Assembly: GCF_004339745.1 (NCBI RefSeq) | Contig: NZ_SMGP01000001.1 | Coordinates: 3,286,001 to 3,350,000 of the forward strand | DNA: 64,000 nucleotides | Source: Paraburkholderia sp. BL9I2N2 | GTDB lineage: Bacteria; Pseudomonadota; Gammaproteobacteria; Burkholderiales; Burkholderiaceae | Direction: 5' to 3' | Shown here: one piece after another, positions 36,293 to 45,798 of the stretch | Position numbering within the stretch: the stretch's first letter is position 1 | How the letters are laid out: each line of letters begins with the position of its first letter | Program-made: the position numbers and the translations under genes | The notes under the pieces: model-generated | What the model saw: only the letters and a program-made list of their open reading frames with translations | The model's database searches: none | What the model was told of the DNA's origin: nothing

Positions 36293-38155
36293 TCACTGCT
36301 GCTGCCAACCAACCGTGAGATACGCACCGCGCCGCGGCGAGTTATACGAGTAGGCCGTTTCATAGTCCTTGTCCAACAGATTCTGGATTTGCGCGGCCAC
36401 GTACCATGCTTTCGTGATGTTGTAGCGCGCCGACAGATTCACCACGCCATAGCCGCCCAGCTTGCCGCTGCTGTCATTGCTCGGGCCGCTCACGATCCAC
36501 TCGCCGCCGACGCGCCACGCGGCGATGCTGCGGTTCACCGTCAGCGCCCCGAAGCGCCGCGCACGCCGCACGAGGTCGGCATCGTTGTCGAGGTCGACGG
36601 GATTTTGCAGCGTCACCGACGCGCGCACATCCGTCTTGCCGACATGGCCGCTCCACGATCCTTCGAGCCCCTGCACCTTTGCATGGCCGACGTTCTGTGC
36701 CAGATAGATACCGGGCGTCACCTGCTCGTAGCTAATCAGATTCGCGTAGCGCGTCTGGAATGCGGTCAGGCGCATCACGCCGAGCGCATTCGATGCGTAC
36801 TGCAGCGCGGCTTCGATCGAATGGCTGCGCTCCGGCTGGATCGACGGATTGCCGCTGAACGGATAGTACAGATCGTCGAAGCTGGGCGCGCGAAACGAAT
36901 CCGAATAGCTTGCGGTCACCTTCCAATGGCCGGTGATGTCGAAGCCATAGCCGAGATAGTAACTGTTCGCTCCGCCGAAATCGGAATACTGGTCGCGCCG
37001 CACGTTGGCCTGAATCTGATTGCGCCCGAAGCGCCCCGTATAGCCGACGAAACCCGAATCCACATGCCGGTCGGGCGCCGCGAACGTATCCGAATCGAGG
37101 CTCTGATCGAGATGCTCATAGCCGACCTGCAACTTCTGCTGCGCGGCCAGCGCGAAATCGTTCTGCCATGTGTACTGGCGATTGTCGGTATCGAAGCGGC
37201 CGTTGTACACGCCGTTGGTATTCGACACGCTGCGGTCGTCACCTTCGGCGACGATGAAGTGCGTCGTCCACCAGTCGGTCAGCCTGCCGTTCGCGAACAC
37301 CGAGAGCTGGCGCACTTTGCTGTACAGGTTGTTCAGATCGGTCGGCACGCCGTACGCATTGTCGTAGCTGTTGTTGCCGTTCGACTGGAAGTAGCTGGCG
37401 CCGGCATCCCATTTGTCGTTGAACTTGTGACGCAGCGAAGCCGAGATGCTCTCGTTCAGATAGCCGTTCGCATTCGGATTGGCGTTGGGCGCCTCGCGTG
37501 GATTGAGCGACGAGAAGCCGTCGTCTTTCGACCGCGCGAGCGAGATGCTGAAGGTCGTGTTGCCGTCTTTATCCAATGCGCCGTTCACGCCGGCCTGCTG
37601 CGTCTGCGTGTGATAGCTGCCGTAGCCCAGCGAAAAATTGAAACGCGGCGGGTGGTCACCGCCCTCTTTCGTGAATACCTGCACCACGCCGCCAATCGCG
37701 CCCGAGCCGTACAACGCCGACACGTTGCCGTTCACCACCTCGACGTGATCGATCTGGTCGAGCGGAATCTGCGCGAGTTGCGGCGCACCCAGGCTCACCG
37801 AATCGACCCGCACGCCGTCGATCAGCAGCAGCGATTGCGTCGACGACGCGCCGCGCAAATAGAGGCTGGTGGTCGAACCAGGGCCACCTGTACGCGCGAT
37901 TTGCGCGCCGGGAGCGAGTTGCAGGAGGCCGGGCAAATCGGTCGCGGTGGTGTCGGCGATATCCTGCTGATCGAACAGCGACGTCTGCGGGATCGCATCG
38001 GCGAGTGCTTGCGGCCCGCGCTCCGCGGTCACCACCACGGGCGACAGCACCGCCGAGGACGAAGAAGAAGATGAAGGCGCAGCTTCTTGCGCAGGCACGA
38101 CGATCGGCAGGCCCGCGAAGGCGAGCAACGCCGCGCGGGCGAAGGGGGACAGCAT
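36293..38155 (-). CDS. btuB: TonB-dependent vitamin B12 outer-membrane receptor
   Basis: Outer-membrane barrel importing cobalamin with TonB energy. From the ATG at 38155 (AGGA upstream) the protein has about 620 residues: a signal peptide (MLSPFARAALLAFAGLPIVV...AQ), a Ser-rich linker, the TonB box region (VVVTAERGPQALADAIP), plug domain (TTSLYLRGASSTQSLLLIDGVRV) and a 22-strand barrel ending LTVGWQQQ. Plug and barrel match the BtuB type, and the cobalamin riboswitch just upstream confirms the ligand. It heads the uptake/assembly operon. Confidence 0.93.
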   Translation of the reverse strand: MLSPFARAALLAFAGLPIVVPAQEAAPSSSSSSSAVLSPVVVTAERGPQALADAIPQTSLFDQQDIADTTATDLPGLLQLAPGAQIARTGGPGSTTSLYLRGASSTQSLLLIDGVRVDSVSLGAPQLAQIPLDQIDHVEVVNGNVSALYGSGAIGGVVQVFTKEGGDHPPRFNFSLGYGSYHTQTQQAGVNGALDKDGNTTFSISLARSKDDGFSSLNPREAPNANPNANGYLNESISASLRHKFNDKWDAGASYFQSNGNNSYDNAYGVPTDLNNLYSKVRQLSVFANGRLTDWWTTHFIVAEGDDRSVSNTNGVYNGRFDTDNRQYTWQNDFALAAQQKLQVGYEHLDQSLDSDTFAAPDRHVDSGFVGYTGRFGRNQIQANVRRDQYSDFGGANSYYLGYGFDITGHWKVTASYSDSFRAPSFDDLYYPFSGNPSIQPERSHSIEAALQYASNALGVMRLTAFQTRYANLISYEQVTPGIYLAQNVGHAKVQGLEGSWSGHVGKTDVRASVTLQNPVDLDNDADLVRRARRFGALTVNRSIAAWRVGGEWIVSGPSNDSSGKLGGYGVVNLSARYNITKAWYVAAQIQNLLDKDYETAYSYNSPRRGAYLTVGWQQQ

Positions 38156-38254
38156 GGGATGAAAGTCCTGTGGATAGCGTGCGCGGCCCGCTTCCCCGCA
38201 GGCCGATGCGTAACGAGGCGCCCGCGTATTTAACATTTTCGCGCGTGACGTGCC

Positions 38255-38458
38255 TCTCCCTCTGGCCGGTATCCGGGCTGGCGACACATCGATTCCGCCT
38301 TCCCACGCGTGACGCGCAGTGGCACACTCGCGAGTTGAACTTCCAACACGCGATCAGAATCGACTTGCATGACGAATGCGGTCGCTTACCGTTGCGGGGG
38401 CAGCGCAGGTTGGCGCGTTCACGTGAACGGCGCGCCCTGCTTCCCGTTTAACTGCGTG
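38255..38458 (-). promoter_or_regulatory. Cobalamin riboswitch (B12 element) in the btuB leader
   Basis: Read on the minus strand the leader has AAACGGGAAGCAGGG, then CTGCCCCCGCAACGGTAA, then GCCACTGCGCG, TGGGAAGGCG and GTCGCCAGCCCGGATACCGG, the ordered conserved blocks of the adenosylcobalamin riboswitch including the B12 box. It lies about 100 bases before the btuB start and should lower expression of btuB and following genes when cobalamin is plentiful. Confidence 0.95.
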
Positions 38459-38496
38459 CGCCGTTGAAAAGCGCACGCGGGCACCAGAGTGCGGCA

Positions 38497-38525
38497 AGTT
38501 TAGGAGCGGCCTCGGGGTCCGTCAA
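38497..38525 (-). promoter_or_regulatory. Sigma-70-type promoter for the btuB riboswitch transcript
   Basis: On the minus strand TTGACG and TAAACT are separated by 17 bases. The predicted transcript start, about 7 bases on, falls about 30 bases before the riboswitch core, the expected place. Confidence 0.75.
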
Positions 38526-38636
38526 CAATGCCGGGACCGTGGGCCATCTGTTCTGTTAAGTGCAGGCTATTGTCCGACGCGTGAGTACTTTTTCATCATA
38601 TGGTCGATAAAAGCCTGCACAAAGCGATGTTGTTAC

Positions 38637-38651
38637 GTCTCGAAACGAGAC
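38637..38651. promoter_or_regulatory. Palindrome upstream of the zapB-like gene
   Basis: GTCTCG-AAA-CGAGAC is a perfect 6-bp inverted repeat about 60 bases before the zapB-like start, in promoter position. It could be an operator; no regulator is identified. Confidence 0.4.
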
Positions 38652-38710
38652 AATTGTCGGAACCTGCGACATTCCGCGCTAAAATGCGATGTCTTTAGAG
38701 GACGCAGCAC

Positions 38711-39067
38711 ATGCTCACCGAACTCGAAACACTTTCACAGAATATCGGCAAGCTGATTGCGATCAGCCAACGCCACAATGAAGCGCGACTCGCGCTCGAA
38801 GAGCAGCTCGCCCACTCGCGCGCCGAAGTCGAAGCCACGCGCACGGAACTTGCAATGCTGCGCGAGGAACGTAACACGCTGCAGGCGGAACGCGACGCGC
38901 TATCGGCGAAGATCGACGACGCACAGGTACGCCTGAATGCGATTCTCGAGAAGCTGCCGCGTGCCCGCGCGAACAGCGAGCCGGACAACCAGCTCGATCT
39001 GCTCGAGCCGGCTCAGCACGAAGTCGAAGCTGAGAGCGACGTGACCCGCCACGGAGAAAATGCATGA
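38711..39067 (+). CDS. ZapB-like coiled-coil protein
   Basis: A 118-residue, almost wholly helical protein: heptad-rich coiled coil from about residue 5 to 85 (LETLSQNIGKLIAISQRHN, then a long E/R/A-rich run) and a loose acidic tail. Its place directly before zapA with a four-base overlap (ATGA) suggests a cell-division role similar to ZapB, which bundles with ZapA at the Z ring. AGAGGA precedes the ATG. The link to ZapB rests on size, coiled coil and context. Confidence 0.75.
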   Translation: MLTELETLSQNIGKLIAISQRHNEARLALEEQLAHSRAEVEATRTELAMLREERNTLQAERDALSAKIDDAQVRLNAILEKLPRARANSEPDNQLDLLEPAQHEVEAESDVTRHGENA

Positions 39068-39378
39068 CCACCAAGCAGATCGAAGTATCGATTCTCGGCG
39101 TGCCCTATCGCCTTGCCTGCTCGCCGGAAACGGAAGCGGCGCTGCTCGAAGCGGTCGCACGCGTCGACGCCGAAATGTCGAAGATCCGCAATAACAGCAA
39201 CGTGCGCGGCACGGATCGCATTGCTGTCATGGCTGCGCTGTCGCTGGCATCGGAACTGCTTAGACTGCAATCGAGCGTGAGGCACGGAGAAGCATTTCCC
39301 GCTGAAGAAATCCGGCGTACAATGCATCAAATGAACGAACAGCTGGGTACTGTGATTGAGCAGTACAGCATGCAGTAA
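39064..39378 (+). CDS. zapA: Cell division protein ZapA
   Basis: Binds FtsZ and cross-links its filaments at mid-cell. The 104-residue protein begins MTTKQIEVSILGVPYRLACSP and continues with the family segment LLEAVARVDAEMSKIRNNS and a C-terminal coiled coil (IRRTMHQMNEQLGTVIEQY). It is followed by the 6S RNA gene, the arrangement seen in many proteobacteria. Confidence 0.93.
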   Translation: MTTKQIEVSILGVPYRLACSPETEAALLEAVARVDAEMSKIRNNSNVRGTDRIAVMAALSLASELLRLQSSVRHGEAFPAEEIRRTMHQMNEQLGTVIEQYSMQ

Positions 39379-39504
39379 GGGTCGTGTGTTATCGTGCTGC
39401 CGGTCCTGAGATCGGCAGCGGATTCAAACGGAGTGCGTGAGCACAAGGCGTGCAAGATTCAGCAAACGTTTGAGTTCAATCGGTAGTTCAGCTTCATCGA
39501 TTTA

Positions 39505-39685
39505 GCTTCCCTGCCTGGTTCGCCAAGGTCATATATTCCTTGAACCAATGCCATGTGCACGGTTGCGGAAATTTGTAGCACGGGTGTGCGCGTCACTCTG
39601 TCTGATGTACCCGAAGTGTTGCTAACTGCGACCAATTCTGAACCCCCGGTTCAGGATGCCGGCCTAGCGGCTAAGGCGGGGACCT
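39505..39685 (+). ncRNA. ssrS: 6S RNA
   Basis: About 180 nt directly after zapA. The 5' segment TCCCTGCC (39508-39515) pairs with GGCGGGGA (39675-39682) to close the long stem. Conserved blocks include GGTTCGCCAAGG near the 5' end with TTCCTTGAACC, and TTCAGGATGCCGGCCTAGCG near the 3' end. 6S RNA mimics an open promoter and sequesters the sigma-70 polymerase in stationary phase. Ends are estimated from pairing. Confidence 0.88.
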
Positions 39686-39692
39686 TATTTAG

Positions 39693-39725
39693 AACGGCAT
39701 CGGACTTCGGTTCGGTGCCGTTTTT
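39693..39725 (+). terminator. Terminator after the 6S RNA
   Basis: ACGGCATCGG and TCGGTGCCGT can pair (with G-U pairs) around ACTTCGGT and are followed by five T. It likely ends ssrS or reads partly into the EVE-domain gene. Confidence 0.7.
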
Positions 39726-39793
39726 CTTTGGGCGCTGTTTTTTGTACGCCGGTTTCTTCCGCATCTTCAACCCCTTAACGTTCAATTCGATTC

Positions 39794-40252
39794 ATGCGCT
39801 ACTGGCTAATGAAGTCCGAACCGGACGAAGCAAGCATCGATCATCTCGCCAACGCACCGCATCGCACGTTGCCGTGGACCGGCGTGCGCAACTATCAGGC
39901 GCGCAACTTCATGCGCGACATGATGCAGGTTGGCGACGGTGTGCTGTTCTATCACTCGAGCTGTCCCGAGCCCGGCATCGCGGGAATCGCCGAGGTATCG
40001 TCCACCGCGTATCCGGACCCCACGCAGTTCGATAAGAAGAGTCCCTACTACGACGCGAAGTCGTCGCAGGAAACGCCGCGCTGGGTGCTCGTCGATGTGG
40101 TGTTCAAGAAGAAGATCCCGTTGATTCCGCTCGCCGCGCTGCGCGAGCATGACGAACTCAAGGACATGCGCGTGCTCGCCAAAGGCAACCGCCTGTCGAT
40201 CACGCCGGTGACCGAAGCCGAATGGCGCTTCATCACCAAGCGGCTCGCTTGA
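39794..40252 (+). CDS. EVE domain-containing protein
   Basis: A 152-residue PUA-like EVE-domain protein, a fold that binds modified bases in DNA or RNA. It starts MRYWLMKSEPDEASIDHL and shows WTGVRNYQARNFMRDMMQVGDGVLFYHSSC and a central W-rich PRWVLVDVVF, all typical. Its place after zapA and 6S RNA is conserved in beta-proteobacteria, but the function of the chromosomal member is unknown. Confidence 0.9.
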   Translation: MRYWLMKSEPDEASIDHLANAPHRTLPWTGVRNYQARNFMRDMMQVGDGVLFYHSSCPEPGIAGIAEVSSTAYPDPTQFDKKSPYYDAKSSQETPRWVLVDVVFKKKIPLIPLAALREHDELKDMRVLAKGNRLSITPVTEAEWRFITKRLA

Positions 40253-40439
40253 GCTTGCATGCCTGATGGATGCGCAACGCGTATTCATGCACACGCAAAC
40301 GTTAAAGCAACGTCAAAACGGGGAACCAAGCTCAGGTTACAAGCGCCTAACGGACTCAAAAACGGGACCCGCAAACGCCGTGCCATTGCGCGGCGCTTGC
40401 CCCGATCATGCACAACCTGTTCAAGCAAGGAGTCCAACA

Positions 40440-41171
40440 ATGACGAAAAACACCGCACGTGCACTCGCTTTCGCTCTCGTCTGCGCCGCGCCTGCCGCGC
40501 TCGCACTGACGCCGGCAGGCGCACGCGCGCAAGGCGTCATGCAGTATCAGCCGGCCGGCGTGCTGTCGCTGAACGCGCAGGCCAGCGCGGAAGTGCCGCA
40601 AGACGTCGTCGATATCACGCTGTTCTACGAGCAGGAAGCGAGCGATCCGTCGGCGCTCACGGCAACGCTGAACCAGCGCGCCGATTCGGCGCTGCAAAAG
40701 GCCAAGGGTGTGAACGGCGTAACGGCACGCACGGGTTCGTTCTCGATCTATCCGTCCACCGACCGTGACGGGCGCATTTCCGCATGGCGCGGCCGCACGG
40801 AGATCGTGCTCGAATCGCACGACTTCGCCGCGGTGTCGAAACTCGCGGGTCAAATGGCATCGATCATGCAGGTCGGCAACGTGCAGTTCTCGCTCTCGCC
40901 TGAAGCGCAGCGCGCGGCCGAGCAGAAGCTCACCGGCGAAGCGATCAAGTCGTTCCGCGAGCAGGCCGCTTCATCCGCGCAGGCGTTCGGCTACAGCGGT
41001 TATTCGATTCGCGAGGTCAACGTCGGCCACAACGGCGTGATGCCGCGTCCGATGATGATGATGAGCGCACGCGCCATGGGCGCCGACGCGAAGGCTTCGG
41101 CGCCGGTGCCGATCGAAGGCGGCACGTCGACGGTCACTGTGAATGTGTCGGGCTCGGTGCAGATGAAGTAA
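40440..41171 (+). CDS. SIMPL-domain (DUF541) periplasmic protein
   Basis: A 243-residue exported protein. The signal peptide (MTKNTARALAFALVCAAPAAL...ARAQ) is followed by a SIMPL/DUF541 domain: GVLSLNAQASAEVPQDVVDITLFYEQEA, ...RTEIVLESHDFAAVSKLAGQM, and a conserved ending of the type TVTVNVSGSVQMK. E. coli YggE is a relative linked to oxidative stress; the role here is unknown. The ATG at 40440 has AAGGAG at ideal spacing; upstream open frame is not needed. Confidence 0.88.
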   Translation: MTKNTARALAFALVCAAPAALALTPAGARAQGVMQYQPAGVLSLNAQASAEVPQDVVDITLFYEQEASDPSALTATLNQRADSALQKAKGVNGVTARTGSFSIYPSTDRDGRISAWRGRTEIVLESHDFAAVSKLAGQMASIMQVGNVQFSLSPEAQRAAEQKLTGEAIKSFREQAASSAQAFGYSGYSIREVNVGHNGVMPRPMMMMSARAMGADAKASAPVPIEGGTSTVTVNVSGSVQMK

Positions 41172-41214
41172 CGCGTTTTTTTACTGCTCGCAGCGGTGCT
41201 TTGACGCAGCAAGA

Positions 41215-41245
41215 GAAAAAGCCACGGCATGCCGTGGCTTTTTCT
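41215..41245. terminator. Bidirectional terminator between SIMPL gene and lgt
   Basis: A 28-base perfect palindrome (AAAAAGCCACGGCA and its complement) with A and T runs at its outer ends can serve both convergent genes. Confidence 0.88.
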
Positions 41246-41279
41246 CATTGGCTACGATAAAACGTAGCGGTCAGTCAGA

Positions 41280-42185
41280 TCAACTCGCACTGACCGCCTG
41301 CGCCGGTTCACGGCGCGCGCGGCGATAAGACCACACCAGCATGGCGATACCGGCGAGGATCATCGGCAGCGACAGCCATTGGCCCATGGAAAGCCCCATG
41401 GCCAGCAGACCGAGGAAATCGTCCGGCTCACGCGCGAATTCGACCGTGAAGCGCGCGAGGCCGTAGCCGATCAGAAACACGGCGGAAATCGCGCCCATCG
41501 GCTTCGGTTTGCGCGAGAAGAAGAACAGCACGAAGAACAGCGCGACGCCTTCCAGCGCGATTTCATACAGCTCCGACGGATGGCGCGGCAGCATGTGATA
41601 TTGCGCGAACACTTCGTTCAGATGCCATTGCGCGGCCAATTGCGGATGCGCGGTGAGCCACGCGGCGTCGTCGGGCGCGGCGCCCGGGAACAGCATGGCC
41701 CACGGCGCCGACGGATCGGTCACGCGGCCCCACAACTCGCCATTGATGAAGTTGCCGAGGCGCCCTGCCGCGAGGCCGGTGGGCACCATCGGCGCGACGA
41801 AGTCGGTGACTTGCAGCCACGAGCGTTTGCGCTGGTACGCGAACAGCACCATGGCAAACGTCACGCCGAGAAAGCCGCCGTGAAACGACATGCCGCCTTC
41901 CCACACCTTGAAGATGTCGAGCGGATGCGCGAAATAAAAGCTCGCCTTGTAGAACAGCACGTAGCCGAGCCGGCCGCCGAGAATCGTGCCCAGCACGCCG
42001 TAAAACAGCATGTCGTCGATATCTTTGGCGGTCCAGCCTTGCGCGGCGACGTACGGCAAACGCAGCCGCAGCCGGCCGACGACGATCGCCGCGATGAACG
42101 CGACGAGGTACATCAGTCCATACCAGCGCACTGCGAGCGGCCCCAGATGAATGGCAACGGGGTCGAAATTGGGGTGAATGAGCAT
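41280..42185 (-). CDS. lgt: Phosphatidylglycerol--prolipoprotein diacylglyceryl transferase
   Basis: Inner-membrane enzyme adding diacylglycerol to the lipobox Cys of prolipoproteins. The 301-residue polytopic protein has [26 protein letters not shown] and the family signature [14 protein letters not shown]. Length and topology are normal. The ATG at 42185 begins [17 protein letters not shown]. It is an essential-type housekeeping gene; its lipoprotein substrates here include the OmpA-like and SodC-like proteins. Confidence 0.97.
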   Translation of the reverse strand: MLIHPNFDPVAIHLGPLAVRWYGLMYLVAFIAAIVVGRLRLRLPYVAAQGWTAKDIDDMLFYGVLGTILGGRLGYVLFYKASFYFAHPLDIFKVWEGGMSFHGGFLGVTFAMVLFAYQRKRSWLQVTDFVAPMVPTGLAAGRLGNFINGELWGRVTDPSAPWAMLFPGAAPDDAAWLTAHPQLAAQWHLNEVFAQYHMLPRHPSELYEIALEGVALFFVLFFFSRKPKPMGAISAVFLIGYGLARFTVEFAREPDDFLGLLAMGLSMGQWLSLPMILAGIAMLVWSYRRARREPAQAVSAS

Positions 42186-42304
42186 CGTGTTGTTATGGGC
42201 AGTTCAGGTTCAGAAGCAGGTTTTATCTGGGTGGGCGGCGCTGCCCGCACCTTGCGGTGCATGCATTGGACGGTCCGGCCGGCAATGCGTTCGCGAGGAC
42301 GCGT

Positions 42305-43291
42305 CTAATTGCGCGGCGCGGCGGATGGCTGCGCCTCGACGGTCGACGCATGCGCCCGCACGATGTCGATGAAGCCCGCCAGCACCGGGCTCACCTCCGC
42401 GGTCCGCCACACGAGGCCCGTCTCGATCGCGGGCACCGACTCGGAAAGCGGCCGGTAGACGACGCCGGTGCGGCGCAGATTACGCAACGATTGCGGCACC
42501 AGTGCGACACCCATGCCGGCCGACACGAGGCTTACGATCGTTTGCATCTGGATCGCTTCCTGGCCGACCCGGGGCGCGAGGCCCGCCACGCCGTAGCAAT
42601 CCATAATGATGTCATAAAAGCCTGGCGCCAGACGTCTTGGGAAGACCACGAGCGGTGCGTCGGCGACGTCGCGCAGGCTGATCGGTGTGTCCAGCCATTC
42701 GGCGCGCGGGTCGGCATCGTCGCCGCTGACGCTCGCCACGCGCGCCGCCATGTCCGTCGACATGGCGATCACCAGCGGCTCGCGCGCGATCGGCAGCCAC
42801 GAGAGCTGGGTGGCGTGGCGGGGCGGCAGCGGCGCGATCACGAGACCCGCGTCGATGCGCCCGGCCACCAGTTCGTCCACCTGCACGTCGCTGGTGGCTT
42901 CGGTCAATTCCAGCCGCACACGCGGATGGCGCGCGCCGAAATCGCGCAGCAACAGCGGTAGCAGGCCGTAGTCCGCGGTGGAAACGAAAGCCAGCGACAA
43001 CACGCCCGCCTCGCCGCGCGCGAGGCTCTGCGCGAGCGGCCGCAGGCCCTCGGCGCTCGCCAGCAGACGCTGCACCTCGGGCAACAGATCGGCGCCCACC
43101 GACGTGAGTTCGACCGAACGCTTGGTGCGCGCGAACAATTCGACGCCGAGCGTCTCTTCGAGCGCCCGGATGGCTTGCGACAACGGCGGCTGCGTCATGG
43201 ACAGACGCACGGCCGCGCGTCCGAAATGCTTTTCTTCGGCGACGGTAGCGAAATAGCGCAACTGGCGCAGATCGGGAATGGCAGGCAGCAT
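42305..43291 (-). CDS. LysR-family transcriptional regulator
   Basis: A 328-residue LysR regulator: N-terminal winged helix-turn-helix (LRQLRYFATVAEEKHFGRAAVRLSMTQPPLSQAIRALEE, about 8-47) and a periplasmic-binding-like effector domain (GVLSLAFVSTADYGLLPLLL onward). It diverges from ilvD with 173 bases between, a layout in which LysR proteins often control the neighbour and themselves. The effector is unknown; control of ilvD is inference. Confidence 0.9.
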   Translation of the reverse strand: MLPAIPDLRQLRYFATVAEEKHFGRAAVRLSMTQPPLSQAIRALEETLGVELFARTKRSVELTSVGADLLPEVQRLLASAEGLRPLAQSLARGEAGVLSLAFVSTADYGLLPLLLRDFGARHPRVRLELTEATSDVQVDELVAGRIDAGLVIAPLPPRHATQLSWLPIAREPLVIAMSTDMAARVASVSGDDADPRAEWLDTPISLRDVADAPLVVFPRRLAPGFYDIIMDCYGVAGLAPRVGQEAIQMQTIVSLVSAGMGVALVPQSLRNLRRTGVVYRPLSESVPAIETGLVWRTAEVSPVLAGFIDIVRAHASTVEAQPSAAPRN

Positions 43292-43464
43292 GACTGATAC
43301 ATTTTACGACCTAATGAAGCCCGAATAATACATTGGACACGCGCATCGCAAAACTGCATCCTTGCGCGACGCGTCGGACTACACTGGACGGATGCCGCCG
43401 GCAGCCCACGCCGGCGAGGCAAGAACCCGCAGCGCGGATCAAAACAAAACAGACTGGAGTTCCC

Positions 43465-45138
43465 ATGGCATACAACCGTCGTTCGAAGAACATCACGCAA
43501 GGCGTGGCGCGTTCGCCGAATCGCTCGATGTACTACGCGCTCGGCTACGAAAAGGCCGACTTCGACAAACCGATGATCGGCATCGCCAACGGCCACTCGA
43601 CCATCACGCCGTGTAACGCCGGCCTGCAGCGTCTCGCCGACGCCGCCGTCGCCGCGATCAAGGGCTCCGACGCGAATCCGCAGATCTTCGGCACGCCGAC
43701 GATCTCGGACGGCATGTCGATGGGCACCGAAGGCATGAAGTACTCGCTGGTGTCGCGCGAAGTCATCTCCGACTGCATCGAGACCTGCGTGCAAGGGCAG
43801 TGGATGGACGGCGTGGTCGTGATCGGCGGCTGCGACAAGAACATGCCGGGCGGCATGATCGGCATGCTGCGCACCAACGTGCCGAGCATCTACGTGTACG
43901 GCGGCACGATCCGTCCGGGTAACTGGAAAGGCACCGACCTGACCATCGTGTCGTCGTTCGAAGCCGTCGGCGAATTCACGGCGGGGCGGATGTCGCAGGA
44001 AGATTTCGAAGGGATCGAACAGAACGCGTGCCCGTCCACGGGTTCGTGCGGCGGCATGTACACCGCCAACACCATGAGCTCGTCGTTCGAGGCACTCGGC
44101 ATGTCGCTGATGTATTCGTCGACGATGGCCAATCCGGACCAGGAAAAGGTCGACTCGGCGGCTGAGTCGGCGCGTGTGCTGGTCGAAGCGGTCAGGAAGG
44201 ATCTGAAGCCGCGCGACATCGTCACGAAGAAGTCGATCGAAAACGCCGTGGCCGTGATCATGGCCACCGGCGGCTCGACCAACGCCGTGCTGCACTTCCT
44301 CGCGATCGCGCACGCGGCTGAAGTGGAATGGAGCATCGAGGACTTCGAGCGCATGCGCAAGAAGGTGCCGGTGATCTGCAACCTGAAGCCCTCGGGCCAG
44401 TTCGTGGCGACCGATCTGCACAAGGCCGGCGGCATCCCCCAGGTCATGAAGATCCTGCTCGACGCGGGCCTGCTGCACGGCGATTGCATCACGATCACCG
44501 GCAAGACCATCGCGGAAGAGCTGAAGGACGTGCCGGGAAAGCCGCGCGCCGATCAGCAGGTGATTTTCCCGATCGACAAGGCGCTCTACAAGGAAGGCCA
44601 CCTCGCGATCCTGAAAGGCAATCTGGCCGTCGATGGCGCGGTCGCCAAGATCACCGGCCTGAAGAACCCGGTCATCACCGGCCCGGCCCGCGTGTTCGAC
44701 GACGAGCAAAGCGCGCTGGAAGCGATTCTGGCCGACAAGATCGTGGCCGGCGACGTCGTCGTGCTGCGCTACCTCGGCCCGAAAGGCGGCCCCGGCATGC
44801 CGGAGATGCTCGCGCCGACCTCGGCGATCATCGGCAAGGGCCTCGGCGAGAGCGTCGGCCTGATCACCGACGGGCGCTTCTCGGGCGGCACGTGGGGCAT
44901 GGTGGTCGGCCACGTCGCGCCGGAAGCCTTCGTGGGGGGCACGATCGCGTTCGTGCAGGAAGGCGACTCGATCACCATCGACGCGCACAAGCTGCTGTTG
45001 CAACTGAACATCGACGACGCCGAGCTGGAGCGCCGCCGCGCCGCATGGCAACAGCCGAAGCCGCGTTACACGCGCGGCGTGATGGCAAAGTACTTCGCAC
45101 TGGCGCAGCCGGCCAACAAGGGCGCGATAACGGGCTAA
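43465..45138 (+). CDS. ilvD: Dihydroxy-acid dehydratase
   Basis: Iron-sulfur dehydratase in valine, isoleucine and pantoate synthesis. The 557-residue protein has cluster Cys residues in [22 protein letters not shown] and [18 protein letters not shown], and the late motif [23 protein letters not shown]. The ATG at 43465 has GGAG five bases upstream; open frame before it lacks support. Its product also feeds the panC branch of coenzyme A synthesis. Confidence 0.97.
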   Translation: MAYNRRSKNITQGVARSPNRSMYYALGYEKADFDKPMIGIANGHSTITPCNAGLQRLADAAVAAIKGSDANPQIFGTPTISDGMSMGTEGMKYSLVSREVISDCIETCVQGQWMDGVVVIGGCDKNMPGGMIGMLRTNVPSIYVYGGTIRPGNWKGTDLTIVSSFEAVGEFTAGRMSQEDFEGIEQNACPSTGSCGGMYTANTMSSSFEALGMSLMYSSTMANPDQEKVDSAAESARVLVEAVRKDLKPRDIVTKKSIENAVAVIMATGGSTNAVLHFLAIAHAAEVEWSIEDFERMRKKVPVICNLKPSGQFVATDLHKAGGIPQVMKILLDAGLLHGDCITITGKTIAEELKDVPGKPRADQQVIFPIDKALYKEGHLAILKGNLAVDGAVAKITGLKNPVITGPARVFDDEQSALEAILADKIVAGDVVVLRYLGPKGGPGMPEMLAPTSAIIGKGLGESVGLITDGRFSGGTWGMVVGHVAPEAFVGGTIAFVQEGDSITIDAHKLLLQLNIDDAELERRRAAWQQPKPRYTRGVMAKYFALAQPANKGAITG

Positions 45139-45224
45139 GCGACGGCGACGGCTGGCCGGTGAACGTCCGTGATCCGGAGGCGCGACGACAGCCGTGCAAG
45201 CACGCGTAAGACTACGTAAAAGCG

Positions 45225-45262
45225 AAAGGGGTGCACGGAAAACCGTGCGCCCCTTTCCTTTT
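45225..45262 (+). terminator. Terminator after ilvD
   Basis: Stem AAAGGGGTGCACGG / CCGTGCGCCCCTTT with an AAAA loop, followed by CCTTTTAT, sits about 85 bases after ilvD and just before the cytochrome gene. Confidence 0.8.
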
Positions 45263-45309
45263 ATAATGCTGGCACCACGAGTCGGGCACTTGCACCGACG
45301 GAGACCAGA

Positions 45310-45648
45310 ATGAGATCAAAGTCGCACACAGCGCTTGCAGCCGCCGTCGCGCTGGGCGCCGCGTTGAGTGCCGGCAGTCCGGCGGCGAATGCCGAGGCCG
45401 CTGGCCTCGCGCTCGCCCAGCAGCAGAACTGCATGAGTTGCCACTCGGTCACGCGTTCCTTCATGGGACCGGCGCTGCATGATGTCGCGGCGAAATATGC
45501 CGGTCGTGAAGACGCCGCCACTTATCTGCAGCACAAGATTCTGGACGGCAGCACGGGTGTGTGGGGTCCGGTGCCGATGCCTGCGAACACGCAGCTCACG
45601 CCTGACCAAGCGGCTACGCTGGCAAGTTGGGTGTTGACGCTCAAATGA
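45310..45648 (+). CDS. Small periplasmic c-type cytochrome (class I, c551-like)
   Basis: A 112-residue monohaem cytochrome. A signal peptide (MRSKSHTALAAAVALGAAL...ANA) precedes the haem site CMSCH; the distal Met ligand is in PVPMPANTQL, and the ending ATLASWVLTLK is typical. It is the size of cytochrome c551-type electron carriers. CGGAGA precedes the ATG. Its redox partners cannot be told from the context. Confidence 0.9.
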   Translation: MRSKSHTALAAAVALGAALSAGSPAANAEAAGLALAQQQNCMSCHSVTRSFMGPALHDVAAKYAGREDAATYLQHKILDGSTGVWGPVPMPANTQLTPDQAATLASWVLTLK

Positions 45649-45798
45649 TAGCGAGCACCTCGCGAAAGGCGCCGCGCGCCGGCTACGCTCCCAGCGCACT
45701 CAGCCCCCGGTAGATGGTCGAATCACGGCGCCAGGGCTTAAGCTGAACGGCACGCAGCAGGTGCGCCACTCAGCGCGCCCGCGCCTCACCTCACACGA

